A stretch of 29,915 nt of DNA from Byssochlamys sp. IMV 00236 (GCA_001931875.2 MSJH02000040.1:1-29915); one strand, 5' to 3'. Positions 1 to 9,868 are shown, counted from the first letter of the stretch. The notes: a model not told the origin generated them from the letters alone. Made by a program: numbers and translations.

Positions 1-2200
1 CAACACCACAGATTTAACAAGAAGGAGATTACGCTGCTTAAAATCTGTTCTGAAAAGCCTACTTCTCGATGACAGAAAAGATGCATTCAGTATCGACGAC
101 CTAAAAAAGGAATGTTATGACGTTGAAGAAAAAGAAGCATATCCTTGCCTGTTGATTTTGAATGCTTTGAAGCCGTATATTCCAAAGAAGAAAGAACGGT
201 TCATCATAGCTCATCAATTACCATTTTGCATCCTAGCGAATGATACTCTTATGTTTGCTGGTTACAAGAAGTTTTACAGAAAGCTTTGTCCGCAGCCATC
301 TGCTTCTACATTACATGCCTTAAGAATGGACGGGCCATCATTGTATCAAATGTTGACCAGACTTCCTTGTGCATTGGCAATATTCAACTATGATAACTAT
401 CTCATAGAATCGGTTGAAGAAGCTCGCCGAAATAAGGATGCTGTTTTTAGCTCATTGTTTGATATGAATGCTATAGCAGCGGTGTGCAAGTCCAATGGTC
501 TAGAGTTTGCTCAAAATATAATACTGTTGCCTGGAATAAAGACCGCCCGCTTGCTTGGAACAAAGGATGCTGTGGATGATTCAAACAAGAAGAAAGGTCT
601 CGCCTCATATGAATTGACAGATCATCCGACTGTGAAAGAGGAATCTAAAAAGCCAAAAGAGACTCTTGTGCAAGAAATCCAAGGCTTGCAATCTGAAGTC
701 GTTCAGATAGAAAAATTGCTTAAAGATGCATTGAAGAACAACAATAACAGGGACTTCTCCAAGGACATCAAAGACTTGAAGGCCAAATGGAGAAATAGCA
801 GCCTTGAAGAAAAGCTTGAATTATACAACGCTATCGAACAAGTCAAAGATGAACGAAATCAGTCGTTTTTGTCTGTGCAAGCAGCAAGAGACAAACTGAA
901 GTTGAACAGACAACTGATGCATTTTAAAAGGGTAGCGATGAAGCAAAAACCTGCCATTACCCACGAAGCAGTCACTGCCTCCCAAAGCAGCAATACTCAG
1001 TGGCATGTTGTACAGAAATATGGTCATGGGATTGCTAAAGTGGAAGATTGTCGACTAAGCCCACAGGCTAATCCTTCTGAAGAATTCATTTTTTCTGGCA
1101 CAGATAATGGTCTGAAGACTATGACAAGTACTGTTTCCCTGACAATGCAACGATTCAAGCTTCACCTTGAGCTACGAAATAAGTACAAAGCATTGGAAAA
1201 TACCGATGAGTGTAAAGAAGAAGCTCAGAAAATAGTGAACAAGTATAGCAGTGAAGAATCTGATGCAAACTCATTTCTGCAGCTACCATCTTCTATGGCA
1301 ATAAAGGCAAGCGATATAGATATTGGCTCAGGATATTATAATGTCCGAAGAAAGCTGGAAAAAGCAAAGAAGTCAACAGAAGGCAAAGCAGTACAAGCCA
1401 TTGAAAATAATCTTTCAAAGTTAGACTTAAAGATGGCAACAAGCGTTGAGCAAGCAATGAATATACACCAGCAACATGTCAGTAACCGTTTAGCTCTCAG
1501 AAATTTTTATAGTTCCAAAAAGAGAGTCAAATTGAAAAGGACATGTGAAATGCAAAACGGCCGCTTTCGAAGACGCTTGTGTGCGAAAGAAAGGACGTTT
1601 TTGATAGGGAAGAAAGGTAAAGAGCACAGTAATATATGATTGATGAATACTAACTATTATATAAACTATTTAGTAAAAGGTAGAAGCAGGCTATGCCCTA
1701 TCATGTTTATCGGAGACAGAGGCACGGGGGTAGGCTCAACAATAAAGGGGTTCAGACGATATGGTGGAAAATGGAAGCAGTGCATGCATGGTATGAACAT
1801 CAATGTGTGTATCACAAATGAAAACATGACATCACAAACATGCATGTACTGCTTCTCCAAGCTGGACCATCCCATCCATCGAAAGGTTATAAAAGGCAAA
1901 GATATCAAGACAAAGGTCAAAGGATCGTTCTTGTGTCGTAATCCTGATTGTGTGTTAGTCTCAAACAAAAAGGCCATCAAGTCTAGAGACAACCTGTCTG
2001 CCCTCGCCATTGGCCTTTCTGGCCTATGCAATTTACTCTTCCAGGAAACATTTCCTGAACTATCTGCAAAAATCAGTCACTGCAACACTGATTTCATAAA
2101 CAAGACCGCATCCTTCCTAAATGCAAGAGAATGCTGGGACACTGGCCATGATGCCAGTAATCGGGGTAAGTCAAAGACGTTTGAAAACAATGGCTTCTAA
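1..2200 (+). CDS. Fanzor-type RNA-guided nuclease (TnpB-like), 5' partial, one intron
   Basis: The frame is open from base 2, so the start lies outside the window; 717 residues are visible. Exons are 1-1628 and 1674-2200. After a Lys/Glu-rich, probably helical region comes a RuvC-I-like motif, GTDNGLKTM (Asp codon 1103, visible residue 368). The second exon has GDRGTGVGS, then TNENMTSQTC with Glu at residue 592. That position matches the relocated RuvC-II glutamate described for Fanzors, which precedes the zinc ribbon. The ribbon is C599-x2-C602 and C630-x4-C635, and RuvC-III is SRDNLSALAIG (Asp648). This motif order is that of OrfB/TnpB and Fanzor nucleases, which cut DNA guided by a transposon-encoded RNA. 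All three acidic residues and all four cysteines are present. No accessory transposase is visible. The family call is by motif only; the subtype cannot be fixed. Confidence 0.8.
1629..1673 (+). other. 45-nt spliceosomal intron inside the Fanzor gene
   Basis: The intron has a GTAATA donor, a perfect TACTAAC branch site at 1649-1655 and a TTTAG acceptor. It contains the TGA at 1637-1639 that would otherwise end the frame. Its length is a multiple of three, so the downstream frame is the same either way. Splicing joins ...KGKEH to IKGRSRLCPIMFIGD and restores one continuous frame. Confidence 0.8.
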
Positions 2201-2272
2201 TATTCTTCAATAGATCGAGTTGTGACTTAATTGCGGTGGCAATTTAACGTTCCCGATTTTTTTTTTTTTTCT
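2201..2272 (+). other. Fanzor 3' flank ending in a T14 run; possible guide-RNA end
   Basis: Known Fanzor and TnpB guide RNAs overlap or follow the 3' end of the nuclease ORF. The 56 nt after the stop run into 14 consecutive T (2257-2270), which could act as a Pol III-type stop. The same tract is also the immediate 5' flank of the next gene, which starts at 2281, so it may only be leader sequence. No structure was computed. Confidence 0.2.
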
Positions 2273-2280
2273 CTTTGAGC

Positions 2281-3253
2281 ATGGCCACTTCTAGATCATC
2301 CAGAGTTCATTCTAGGCATTCATCATCAAAAAGAAGACGCTCAGAATCACCTATAAAATACAAGAAAAAGAAGAAAAGGTTGACAATCACTGTACTTGTA
2401 TGCGCTAACTCATTATTCTAGTTATAGTGATAATAGTAGTAGTAGTAGCAGCAGCAGAGAAAGTAGTCCCGATAAAAGACATAAAAGACATAAAAAGCAT
2501 AAAAAATCGAAAAAGGTATTATTGACTCTCCATACATACATACTTTAGTTTTTAACAATTATAAAACAAGTCAAAAAAGAAGAGCAAGTCATTATCTATT
2601 GGTGATCAATGGGGTAAATATGGTATTATCTATGAGTCAGAGTAAGTGGACCTTTGTTTATGGCATAACAGACTCATTTATTATTATTATTATCATTGTT
2701 ATTAGCATCTTTACAAAAGAACCGGTAAAGTAAACAATAATGAATTTACTTCAATAAGTATCTATTTACTCTTTATGCTATAGGAATTTCAAGCTTGGTT
2801 GATCGAAGTCAAGGATGCGGACGTTGAGACGTTAAGTCAGAGTAAACGGAAAGAAATGTTTATAGAGTTTATGGAAGATTACAATACAGCAACTTTACCT
2901 CATAAAAAGTAAAAAGATTCAACAAGTAAGGGTGAAGGATTTACCACCTTTTTTTCTTTAGGTTTTATAGTATTGAAAAATGGGAAAAGCGCCAACAGGC
3001 AATTAGAATGGGTGAACAATACGTTGAAGAGACATTTGATTTTGCAAAGGATGAAGAAAGGTTAAGACAGCACCATAAGCAAGCAGCTAAAGCTGCTGCT
3101 GCTTCTCGTCAACCTGCACTTCAATTATCAGAAGATCAGATCAAAGAACTTTCAAGAGTCAACAGAGAGCGTATTGAAGCAGATCGTATGCGCAAGATGG
3201 GATTGACACCAAAGGAAGGCATGGGTGTCCGATATGAAGAAGTTGATTTATAA
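2281..3253 (+). CDS. RS/Lys-rich nuclear protein, conserved but unnamed (six exons)
   Basis: Exons 2281-2378, 2422-2515, 2571-2641, 2706-2724, 2784-2908 and 2962-3253 join in frame to a 232-residue protein. Residues 1-70 are Arg/Ser/Lys-rich: a run of serines at about 37-43, then RHKRH and KKHKKSKK. This looks like the tails of pre-mRNA splicing factors and nuclear-speckle proteins. The next part has the segments QWGKYGIIYESD, EFQAWLIEV and FMEDYNTATLPHKKFYS, which give the impression of a conserved family whose name I cannot recall with certainty. The C-terminal half is charged and helical (residues about 150-232). The fourth exon is only 19 nt, yet it is needed to keep the frame. A role in RNA processing is inferred only from the RS-like tail. 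Confidence 0.75.
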
Positions 3254-3262
3254 AAAAGCTTA

Positions 3263-3268
3263 AATAAA
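3263..3268 (+). terminator. AATAAA poly(A) signal
   Basis: An exact AATAAA lies 10 nt after the stop codon of the RS-rich protein gene. Placement and strand fit 3' end formation for that gene. Confidence 0.4.
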
Positions 3269-3526
3269 GAGCCCTATTGTCTATTTCTGTATACAAGATA
3301 CGAGGCAAAAAAGTACCGAGAGATACAGACAATTCTTTCAGTCTATTGCAAATCTTTCAATTAATGCTTTTATCGGTACTGTCCCAGTTCTAGACGTTTT
3401 GGTTGGCATAGATGCGAATAACTGACAGTCAGCACACTAATCGACATATTCTTTCACTTCATTGTATGCTCTAGACCACCAATAGGCTGAGTACTGGAGA
3501 GTCATCCTCCATTTCATTGTCCATTT

Positions 3527-4069
3527 TTAGTTTTTGTACGTAATAATGAAGCAGCCCGTATTGTTATTTTTTTCGTGAGATTTCTTGATTTCTTTTAATA
3601 TTTCACGCGAATGATCAATTATCTTCTTGAGCTTCCACAATGCATTTGTCACATTTATAAAGTTTTCGTGATTGGTGGATAATATGGCACTTTTTACGCG
3701 GTTGAGGACATACAACTCCTTGCGGACCAAATTAAAAGACTAAAGTTGGATTTTATTATTGATAGCAAATCTTTAACTGTGGATATGTTTATATACGATA
3801 GCGTGTAATATTACCAGTAGCCCATATATAGCCTTGATATGGTCTGCGATCTCTCAAGTAGTGTCATTCGAGCTAAAAGACCACAATGTCTCTAAAAAAG
3901 CAAGCCCCAAACCAGAATCTTTGTCCATGATAATTCCATCGGCATTGTAGAAGTTGCTTATAGACAGGTGCTCATGCTTTAGTTCGTGTTTAACTGCCTG
4001 AAGACGCACCTCACCAGAAAAGAATTGAAAGTTAGGTGTGGCTACATTGTATTTAGTTTTGTGATAGAA
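3527..4069 (-). pseudogene. decayed ORF, possible PD-(D/E)XK-like repeat-family protein
   Basis: Read on the minus strand in one constant frame, 4069 to 3527 encodes protein-like sequence broken by at least three stops. The segments are FSGEVRLQAVKHELKHEHL, NADGIIMDKDSGLGLAFLET, DHIKAIYGLLVILHAIVYK and the last 67 codons, LVRKELYVLNRVKSAIL onward. The arrangement 'DG-I....G-AFLE' followed by a helical 'DHIK.IYG' resembles a protein family dispersed in Mucorales genomes that may have a PD-(D/E)XK-like core; that resemblance is from memory and unverified. No intron borders were found that would remove the stops, so a decayed copy is the best reading. The 270 nt between the RS-rich gene and this remnant hold nothing else recognisable. 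Confidence 0.4.
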
Positions 4070-4206
4070 TCATACAAAGCAAAAGTACGATGGGATTATG
4101 TGTATCCTTATTCGGAATGAAGTAAAAAGAAAAGAGAAGGTAGAGCGATCAATATTCATACATTAAGAAGCTACGGTATTTAAACTAAGTTGACCACATT
4201 CGATGA

Positions 4207-4800
4207 AGGTGTAATCAAGCCATAGAAGCAGGAATTTCTTTGTTTCCTGTCAACTCAACAGATCGTAGTCCGGTTGAACTTTTTGTTCGGCAGCAAATAA
4301 AGAAATTAAATAAGCCTGCGTTGTTCGTTGGATTGTTTTCAAGAGCAATGTACTTACTGAGGCACTCAAGAAGAGACAGCAAAAGGTTTATGCCGAACGA
4401 CGTGTTTGCCATAGAAGTGGCAAGTACGCTTTTATTTCTTTGCTCACTTCAAAAAGGAGCACACCAGTCATGTTCCCGAATATAGAAGAAGAAAGTGTAG
4501 AAATTGCAGAATCTGGTAACTGGATTATTGAAGAAACTCAGCCGGTATCTGTATGCTCATATGTCAAACGCAAGACGTTCTTCTTCTTCCCTCGTCTTCC
4601 CTCCTTTTCACGAACAGTGGACAGTCTAATATGACGTCTACTGAAAAAATATTAAGACGTGCAGGAGATATTGCTTGCACTATTCGTCATTCTAACGAGG
4701 ATCTTTATCTGCATGAACAACTATATTGAAAATGAAGAAGTCAGTGGCTTACTATTGGCATATGAAGAGACATTCAGGAAGCTTCAAAGCCTAAAAAAAG
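4207..4800 (+). pseudogene. decayed coding sequence, family unknown
   Basis: Protein-like stretches follow one another on the plus strand but change frame. First, 4207-4485 has FPVNSTDRSPVELFVRQQ and LFSRAMYLLRHSRRDSKRF. Then about 4470-4540 has VMFPNIEEESVEIAESGNW. Then 4630-4729 has MTSTEKILRRAGDIACTIRH, which ends in a stop. Finally about 4710-4800 reads YIENEEVSGLLLAYEETFRK in a shifted frame. The last two would make a helical hairpin loosely like a GAT-type domain, but this is weak. No good splice sites link the pieces, so I read it as a disrupted gene rather than a multi-exon one. Confidence 0.3.
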
Positions 4801-5339
4801 GATCGTTTATCTAAGAATAACACCAGAGGCACTGTAAAAAGGTACAGGGTGAAGGAGAAAAGGTCGATTCTTTTTAAGAACGCAGATCAAAAGAGATAAA
4901 GTAAGATGACTTTATGGAACAGCAAGAGATGAAGCAGTGTATTAATAATGTAATACCATCCATCTAAAAGGATAGATCAATAGACGTCAATAATCTCGCA
5001 TAATTTTACATCTTTTTTTAAAGTAAACGTTGAAAAAGTATAAGACCCAAATGAGGTTTATGATGTCAATAACACACTCTTTTTCTTGATTTATCATATA
5101 TTCCATATTTTAGCTCATGTTTGTATCAAACTAACCTTTGCGTATACTCTACGCATATACGCATTGTTTGAAAGAACAGAGATCGACGGGGCTTTGAAAG
5201 CACACGGCTGTAAGGCGATAGATCTGATAGTGACTGCTTATCAATTTTTATCAATCATTGGCCCAAGTTGCTTATCATATAAAGTGTTAGTCATACTACG
5301 TCCTGTCAATTTTTATTATCGCTCTTCCACTTCTTAATC
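4801..5339. other. intergenic, upstream of DAHP synthase
   Basis: AT-rich DNA with no convincing coding segment. A TATA-like ATATAAA at 5277-5283, 57 nt before the DAHP synthase ATG, is the only promoter-like element seen. An 83-codon ORF at 5086-5337 has no recognisable protein character. Confidence 0.4.
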
Positions 5340-7003
5340 ATGAGCTCAAACGACTGGACACCCACTTCTTGGAAAACAAAGCCTATTGCTCAAGACGTTG
5401 TCTATGAAGATCAGGAGCGCTTCAATAAAGTGATCAATAAGTTGAACAGATTACCTCCTTTAGTATCTGCCACAGAGGTAAAGAGAGCGGTTTCTACTTT
5501 ATGGTTCATATCTAACTATCTTTTATTCTTACAGATTGAAAACTTGAAAAGTCAATTGAAAGAAGCTGCTCTTGGTAACATGTTTTTGCTGCAAGGAGGC
5601 GACTGCGCTGAATTGTTTGATTATTGCTCACAGGCAAGTCGTTGCTTTTAATGAATCATGTCTTTGTCTCATTTTAAAGAACCGATAGGATCCAATTGAA
5701 GCCAAGCTCAAAGTGCTTCTTCAAATGTCTTTGGTCTTGACATGGGGTGCACGTACGCCTGTTGTCCGTATTGCTCGTATGGCCGGCCAATACGCTAAAC
5801 CTCGATCAAAGCCTATGGAAATGTATGAAGGAAAAGAAATTCATTCGTTCAGGTAGAGTGAGAAATATAAAAAGAAAAGGAGGTAATGAACTTTCTGTAA
5901 TGATAGAGGAGATAATGTTAATGGCTACGATCCTCAAGATCGTACACCAGACCCTGAACGTTTATTAGGGTAGGACACATATACAGGGGAAATAGTGTGA
6001 CAGCCATGACTGATTAAGTCACATTAGGGCTTATTTCCATTCAACGGCCACTTTGAACTATGTACGTACTTTACTTGACTCAGGCTTTGCTGATCTGCAT
6101 GAACCTTCCAAATGGAATCTAAGCCATGTTCGATCTGACAGCGTTCGACGAGAATATCAAAACATCGTCTCACAACTGACAGATTCACTTGATTTCATGA
6201 GAACAGTAGGCGCAGACAATGGTGGAGCACCTAGCGCACTGACATCTATCGACTTTTTTGTCTCTCATGAATCACTCTTGCTTGAATACGAGACATCACT
6301 CACTCGACTGATGACTTCACCCACCAAGGAGAAGAAATGGTATAACGCGGGCGCACACTTTTTGTGGATTGGCGATCGAACACGTCAGCCAGAGAACGCA
6401 CATGTAGAGTATATACGAGGTATTGCCAATCCCATAGGTATCAAGGTGGGCCCTTCTACTGTGCCAGAAGACTTGGTTCGTCTGTTAAACACGGTCAATC
6501 CAGACAAAGAAATAGGCAAGGTCACGCTCATTACTCGCTTTGGTGCTGATAATGTCGAAAAACATTTGCCGCAGCATATTGAGGCTGTGCGTCAGTCAGG
6601 TCATATTCCTGTTTGGGTCTGTGATCCTATGCACGGTAATACAAAGACAGCTGCCTCTGGCAAGCTGAAGACACGTCATTTTGTGGATATCATTCAGGAA
6701 TTATCACAGACGTTTAGAGTACACAAGGAGTGTGGCAGTAAACTGAATGGTGTGCATTTTGAATTGACGGGCGATTCAGTTACAGGTAAGATTCCCCTCT
6801 CCCTTCTTTTTACTATTGAGCCAAACTAACATCAAATAGAATGTATTGGTGGTTCTATGGATCTAACAGATGAAGATTTACCTGGAAACTATCAAACCTA
6901 CTGTGATCCAAGACTGAACTACGAACAGTCATTAGATGTAGCCTTTTTAATAGCAAAATACTATGAAAATGAAAGACGAGCCAAAGATTTCCCAAATTTG
7001 TAA
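5340..7003 (+). CDS. class II 3-deoxy-7-phosphoheptulonate (DAHP) synthase
   Basis: Condenses phosphoenolpyruvate and erythrose 4-phosphate to DAHP, the first step of the shikimate pathway to aromatic amino acids. Exons 5340-5477, 5535-5633, 5689-5852, 5907-5969, 6028-6785 and 6840-7003 give 461 residues, the usual size for the plant/bacterial class II family. Metal-ligand motifs are complete: GGDCAE (Cys70), DPMHGNT (His357), HFELTG (Glu400) and YCDPRLNYEQ (Asp430). Their spacing closely follows the well-studied Mycobacterium tuberculosis enzyme (C87, H369, E411, D441). LQMSLVLTWGARTPVVRI and IARMAGQYAKPRS are further family signatures. The second intron begins GCAAGT, a GC-AG intron. The start is the only ATG in frame and matches the family N-terminus (WTPTSW). 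No organelle targeting sequence is apparent. Confidence 0.96.
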
Positions 7004-7018
7004 AGTCTAATTTTAGCC

Positions 7019-7024
7019 AATAAA
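7019..7024 (+). terminator. AATAAA poly(A) signal
   Basis: AATAAA lies 16 nt after the stop codon of the DAHP synthase gene. Confidence 0.4.
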
Positions 7025-7175
7025 ATGGAAATAAAGTGTGACTAAAATGCGCTGTTTTGATCAATGGTATACCTTTTTTCTGTGTCCGTGGTTCTTTTTC
7101 TTTTTTTTTCTTTTATTTCTTGTACGTGCGTGTGCGTGTGTGTGTACGTGTATTTACGCAAAGTTGTTCAAGCAT

Positions 7176-8504
7176 ATGTTGATGGTTCAAAAAGAAGTAA
7201 AGACAGTGGGGTTGATATTCACTAGAAAAAAAATTGAACGTTCAGGGTTTATCGGTCTAGAAGACTATGCTATGTATGTGTGTATATGTGCCTATATAAC
7301 CTTATAACCTAAAAAATATATACATATATAGAAAAAGAAATATTCGTATTATTCATATCGACCTCTCGATACCTATCGAAGATCAAGGGAATCTCGACCT
7401 GATTGTGCACAAAATGACAGACGTTGTAGCTAAAGTAGAACGAGGTGATCAGGAAGCAAAAAGGTTATATGAACGTTTTATTGTAAGTATGTCGTAGAGA
7501 TAAAGTGAGGATATACAACTGAATATTCTATCTAGACTTATTGCCAACGTCATCCTTATGTGCGAGTTATTGACTCTTGGTCCAATATAGAAAAGGTGTT
7601 GGATAGAATGGTCTTGTATCATCACACAGAGCTATGTGCATTGACAAATATGATAGGTATAACATGTTGTATTTTCTGTTGATATATTATACTAATCATT
7701 ATAGATGGGAAGCCCTTGTTTTATGTACCAAAAAGTGTAGAGTTAAGCTCTATCAAGGATTGGAAAAAGAATATGGGTGTCAGGTTTCCTGTAAGTGTAT
7801 ACATTTGTGTATTCCGTTTATGTCCTAATTCTTCTTATTTATAGGCGATGTGTAAACGTAGGACGGCATGCTCTTCAACAGAGGCACATCAGATGATCCT
7901 TATACCTTCTCCAGAAAAAATGTCACAACTAGAAAAGTATATAGAGAATGAACCTGTGATGTTACAGGAGTTTATACAACATGATGGTGTTATTGTTAAA
8001 GTATATGTGGCAGATGGTCAAATAACAGCTTCAACACGACCTTCCTTTAAAAATTTAGATACAACTGGGGATGTCGTACATTTTGATAGTCAAACATTAC
8101 CAAAGAGTTTCGAAACCAAGATTGAACTATCAGATGATTTAGACAAGATCTTCCTTAGGACAAACCCAGGCGATATTCTCGTTCAAAAGGAATCACTACT
8201 TGATAATGACCGCTTGAAGCAAATAGCGGATGGTTTATATCGTCAGCTAGTAAGTTACACATCCTTTTTATTTTGTTCTCATTGTAATTTATTCTTAATT
8301 AGGGTCTGACATTTTTTGGATTTGATGTCCTTTTACAATCAAAGACAAATGATTATTACGTTGTAGATGTAAACTATTTCCCAAGTATGTGTGATCGCGT
8401 ATGTTTAAACTAGTTTGACTCATATACATCATCCTTTAGGTTTCAAAGACGTTGAAAACTTTCATTCCATGTTTGTGAATATCCTTGAAAAACGATTAAC
8501 ATAG
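7176..8504 (+). CDS. inositol-tetrakisphosphate 1-kinase (ITPK1-like), ATP-grasp
   Basis: Phosphorylates inositol polyphosphates in the family's animal and plant members (Ins(1,3,4)P3 5/6-kinase, Ins(3,4,5,6)P4 1-kinase). Exons 7176-7273, 7332-7482, 7536-7656, 7705-7790, 7845-8249, 8303-8384 and 8440-8504 splice to 335 residues. The N-terminal part has VGLIFTRKKIERSGF then IIHIDLSIPIEDQGNLDLIV; these match the ITPK Rossmann-like start and show that the ATG at 7413 is internal. ATP-grasp signatures are EFIQHDGVIVKVYVADG, GFDVLL (Asp295) and VVDVNYFPSFK (Asp309, Asn311). The Asp-Asp-Asn spacing of 14 and 2 residues equals that of human ITPK1 (D281, D295, N297). A second ATG two codons in (7182) is an alternative start. 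Substrate in this organism is not deducible. Confidence 0.92.
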
Positions 8505-8642
8505 ACTTACACTTTTTGTAATATTATGTATCATATTCTCTCTTTTTGTACTTTACATAAAAAGCCTAGTTCTTTTATCTCCAATTTTTATAATGTAGAC
8601 AATGACATACATATTTATACAAAAACACAGTAAAGGTTGGTG

Positions 8643-8648
8643 TTTATT
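8643..8648 (-). terminator. AATAAA poly(A) signal for eS4
   Basis: On the minus strand AATAAA lies 8 nt after the eS4 stop. The eS4 and ITPK genes converge, with about 150 nt between their stop codons. Confidence 0.4.
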
Positions 8649-8656
8649 TAAAATGC

Positions 8657-9743
8657 TTAGTGAGCAGAAGAAGCAGCGGCTCTACGGCGGTCACGTTCTT
8701 CAGTGATGGAGAGCTTGACACCCTTACCCTTGGGAAGAGAGATCCAGGGCTTGGTACCTTGACCGATGGTGAAGACGTTGGAGATACGAGTAGCGAAGAC
8801 ACGGTCGAGAGCATCCTTGATGTGGACGATTTCGAAACCACCAATGTGACGTTCACGGTGAATGAGTTGACCAACACGACCAATGTTACGACCACCAGTA
8901 ACCATGACAACGTTACCGACGTCGAACTTGACGAAGTCTTCGATCTTGCCGGTTTCGAGGTTGAAGCGGATGGTGTCGTTGGCCTTGATCAAAGGATCAG
9001 GGTAACGGATGGTACGGCCATCGTGGGTGGTGATGTAAGGGACACCCTTGGCACCGATCATGACCTTTCTAACCTTGCAGAGCTTGTACTTGGCTTCTTC
9101 GTCAGTGATACGGTGGACGGCGAAACGACCCTTGACGTCGTAGACGAGACGGAAGTTTTCACCAGTCTTTTCAACGCTGATGACATCCATGAAACCAGCG
9201 GGGAAAGTGGAGTCAGTACGGACCTTACCGTCAACCTTGACAAGACGTTGCATCAAGATGGATTGGACTTCACGACCGTTAAGAGCGTACTTCAAACGGT
9301 TACGGATGAAGACGATCAAAGGCAAACATTCACGAGTCTTGTGAGGACCAGAGGAAGGCTTAGGGGCATAGTTACCTAGAAAGTTGATCAATATCCCTAA
9401 TCTAAATCGAGGCTGTAGTCAATAAAGAGAAAAGAGCGAGCTGATGACACATTTCGAAACATGATGAATAAAGCAAATCAAGATGAGTTGATCCTAAATG
9501 CTTCTTTTGCTTCTAAAATGGTTTCGTATCTAACACTCCAACTCTTCATTCACGATCTTCAACTTACCCAAAAGCTTGTCAAGCATCCAATGCTTGGGAG
9601 CTGCTAAACGCTTCATGTGCTTCTTAGGACCACGACCCTATAATATAGTCAGTTTATCTCGTTCTCTAGTAAACATCCATCCATCCATCCTCTGTATCCA
9701 TGACAGAGATGGATGTATGACGCATTCTATATTTCCATACCAT
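8657..9743 (-). CDS. 40S ribosomal protein eS4 (S4e)
   Basis: Small-subunit cytosolic ribosomal protein. Minus-strand coding exons are 9743-9741 (the ATG alone), 9637-9568 and 9375-8657, giving 263 residues, the standard length for eS4. The protein begins [20 protein letters not shown], then [15 protein letters not shown] and the S4 RNA-binding region with [15 protein letters not shown]. It continues with the central [12 protein letters not shown] and a KOW-like [15 protein letters not shown], and ends [13 protein letters not shown]. Introns are 103 nt (after the ATG, donor GTATGG) and 192 nt, longer than most introns here. Codon use is strongly biased to C-ending codons, as expected for a highly expressed gene; this also opens a long antisense frame. 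Confidence 0.97.
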
Positions 9744-9857
9744 TGTGAGATAATTATCAAAGGGATAAAAAGGAGAGATTCATCGTATTGCTTCCTTCTC
9801 TGCTTTTGTTTGCTGGCTGCCCTCTCCCGAACGGACAGTGGATTGAGTGGCTGAGCG

Positions 9858-9868
9858 ATTGGTCCAAT
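9858..9868. promoter_or_regulatory. palindromic CCAAT element
   Basis: ATTGGTCCAAT holds a CCAAT box on each strand, overlapping in one palindrome, 115 nt upstream of the eS4 start. CCAAT boxes bound by the NF-Y/HAP complex are common in fungal promoters. The element most likely serves eS4; the next gene in the other direction begins about 490 nt away. Confidence 0.45.

Noticed and set aside
1640..2200. 186-codon ORF as a separate zinc-ribbon protein
   Set aside because: It is in the same frame as the upstream ORF, and the intervening TGA lies in an intron with a perfect branch site. It carries the second half of the Fanzor active site.
5086..5337. 83-codon ORF before DAHP synthase
   Set aside because: Non-ATG start region, hydrophobic random-looking product, ends at the promoter of the next gene.
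7413..8504. ATG at 7413 as the ITPK start
   Set aside because: Upstream in the same frame is IDLSIPIEDQGNLDLIVHK, which belongs to the conserved N-terminal domain, and a further exon completes it.
8660..9379. 239-codon plus-strand ORF opposite eS4
   Set aside because: It mirrors the eS4 coding exon almost exactly. The strong codon bias of the ribosomal protein gene removes stops from its complement; the product is Asp/Thr/Val-rich with no domain.
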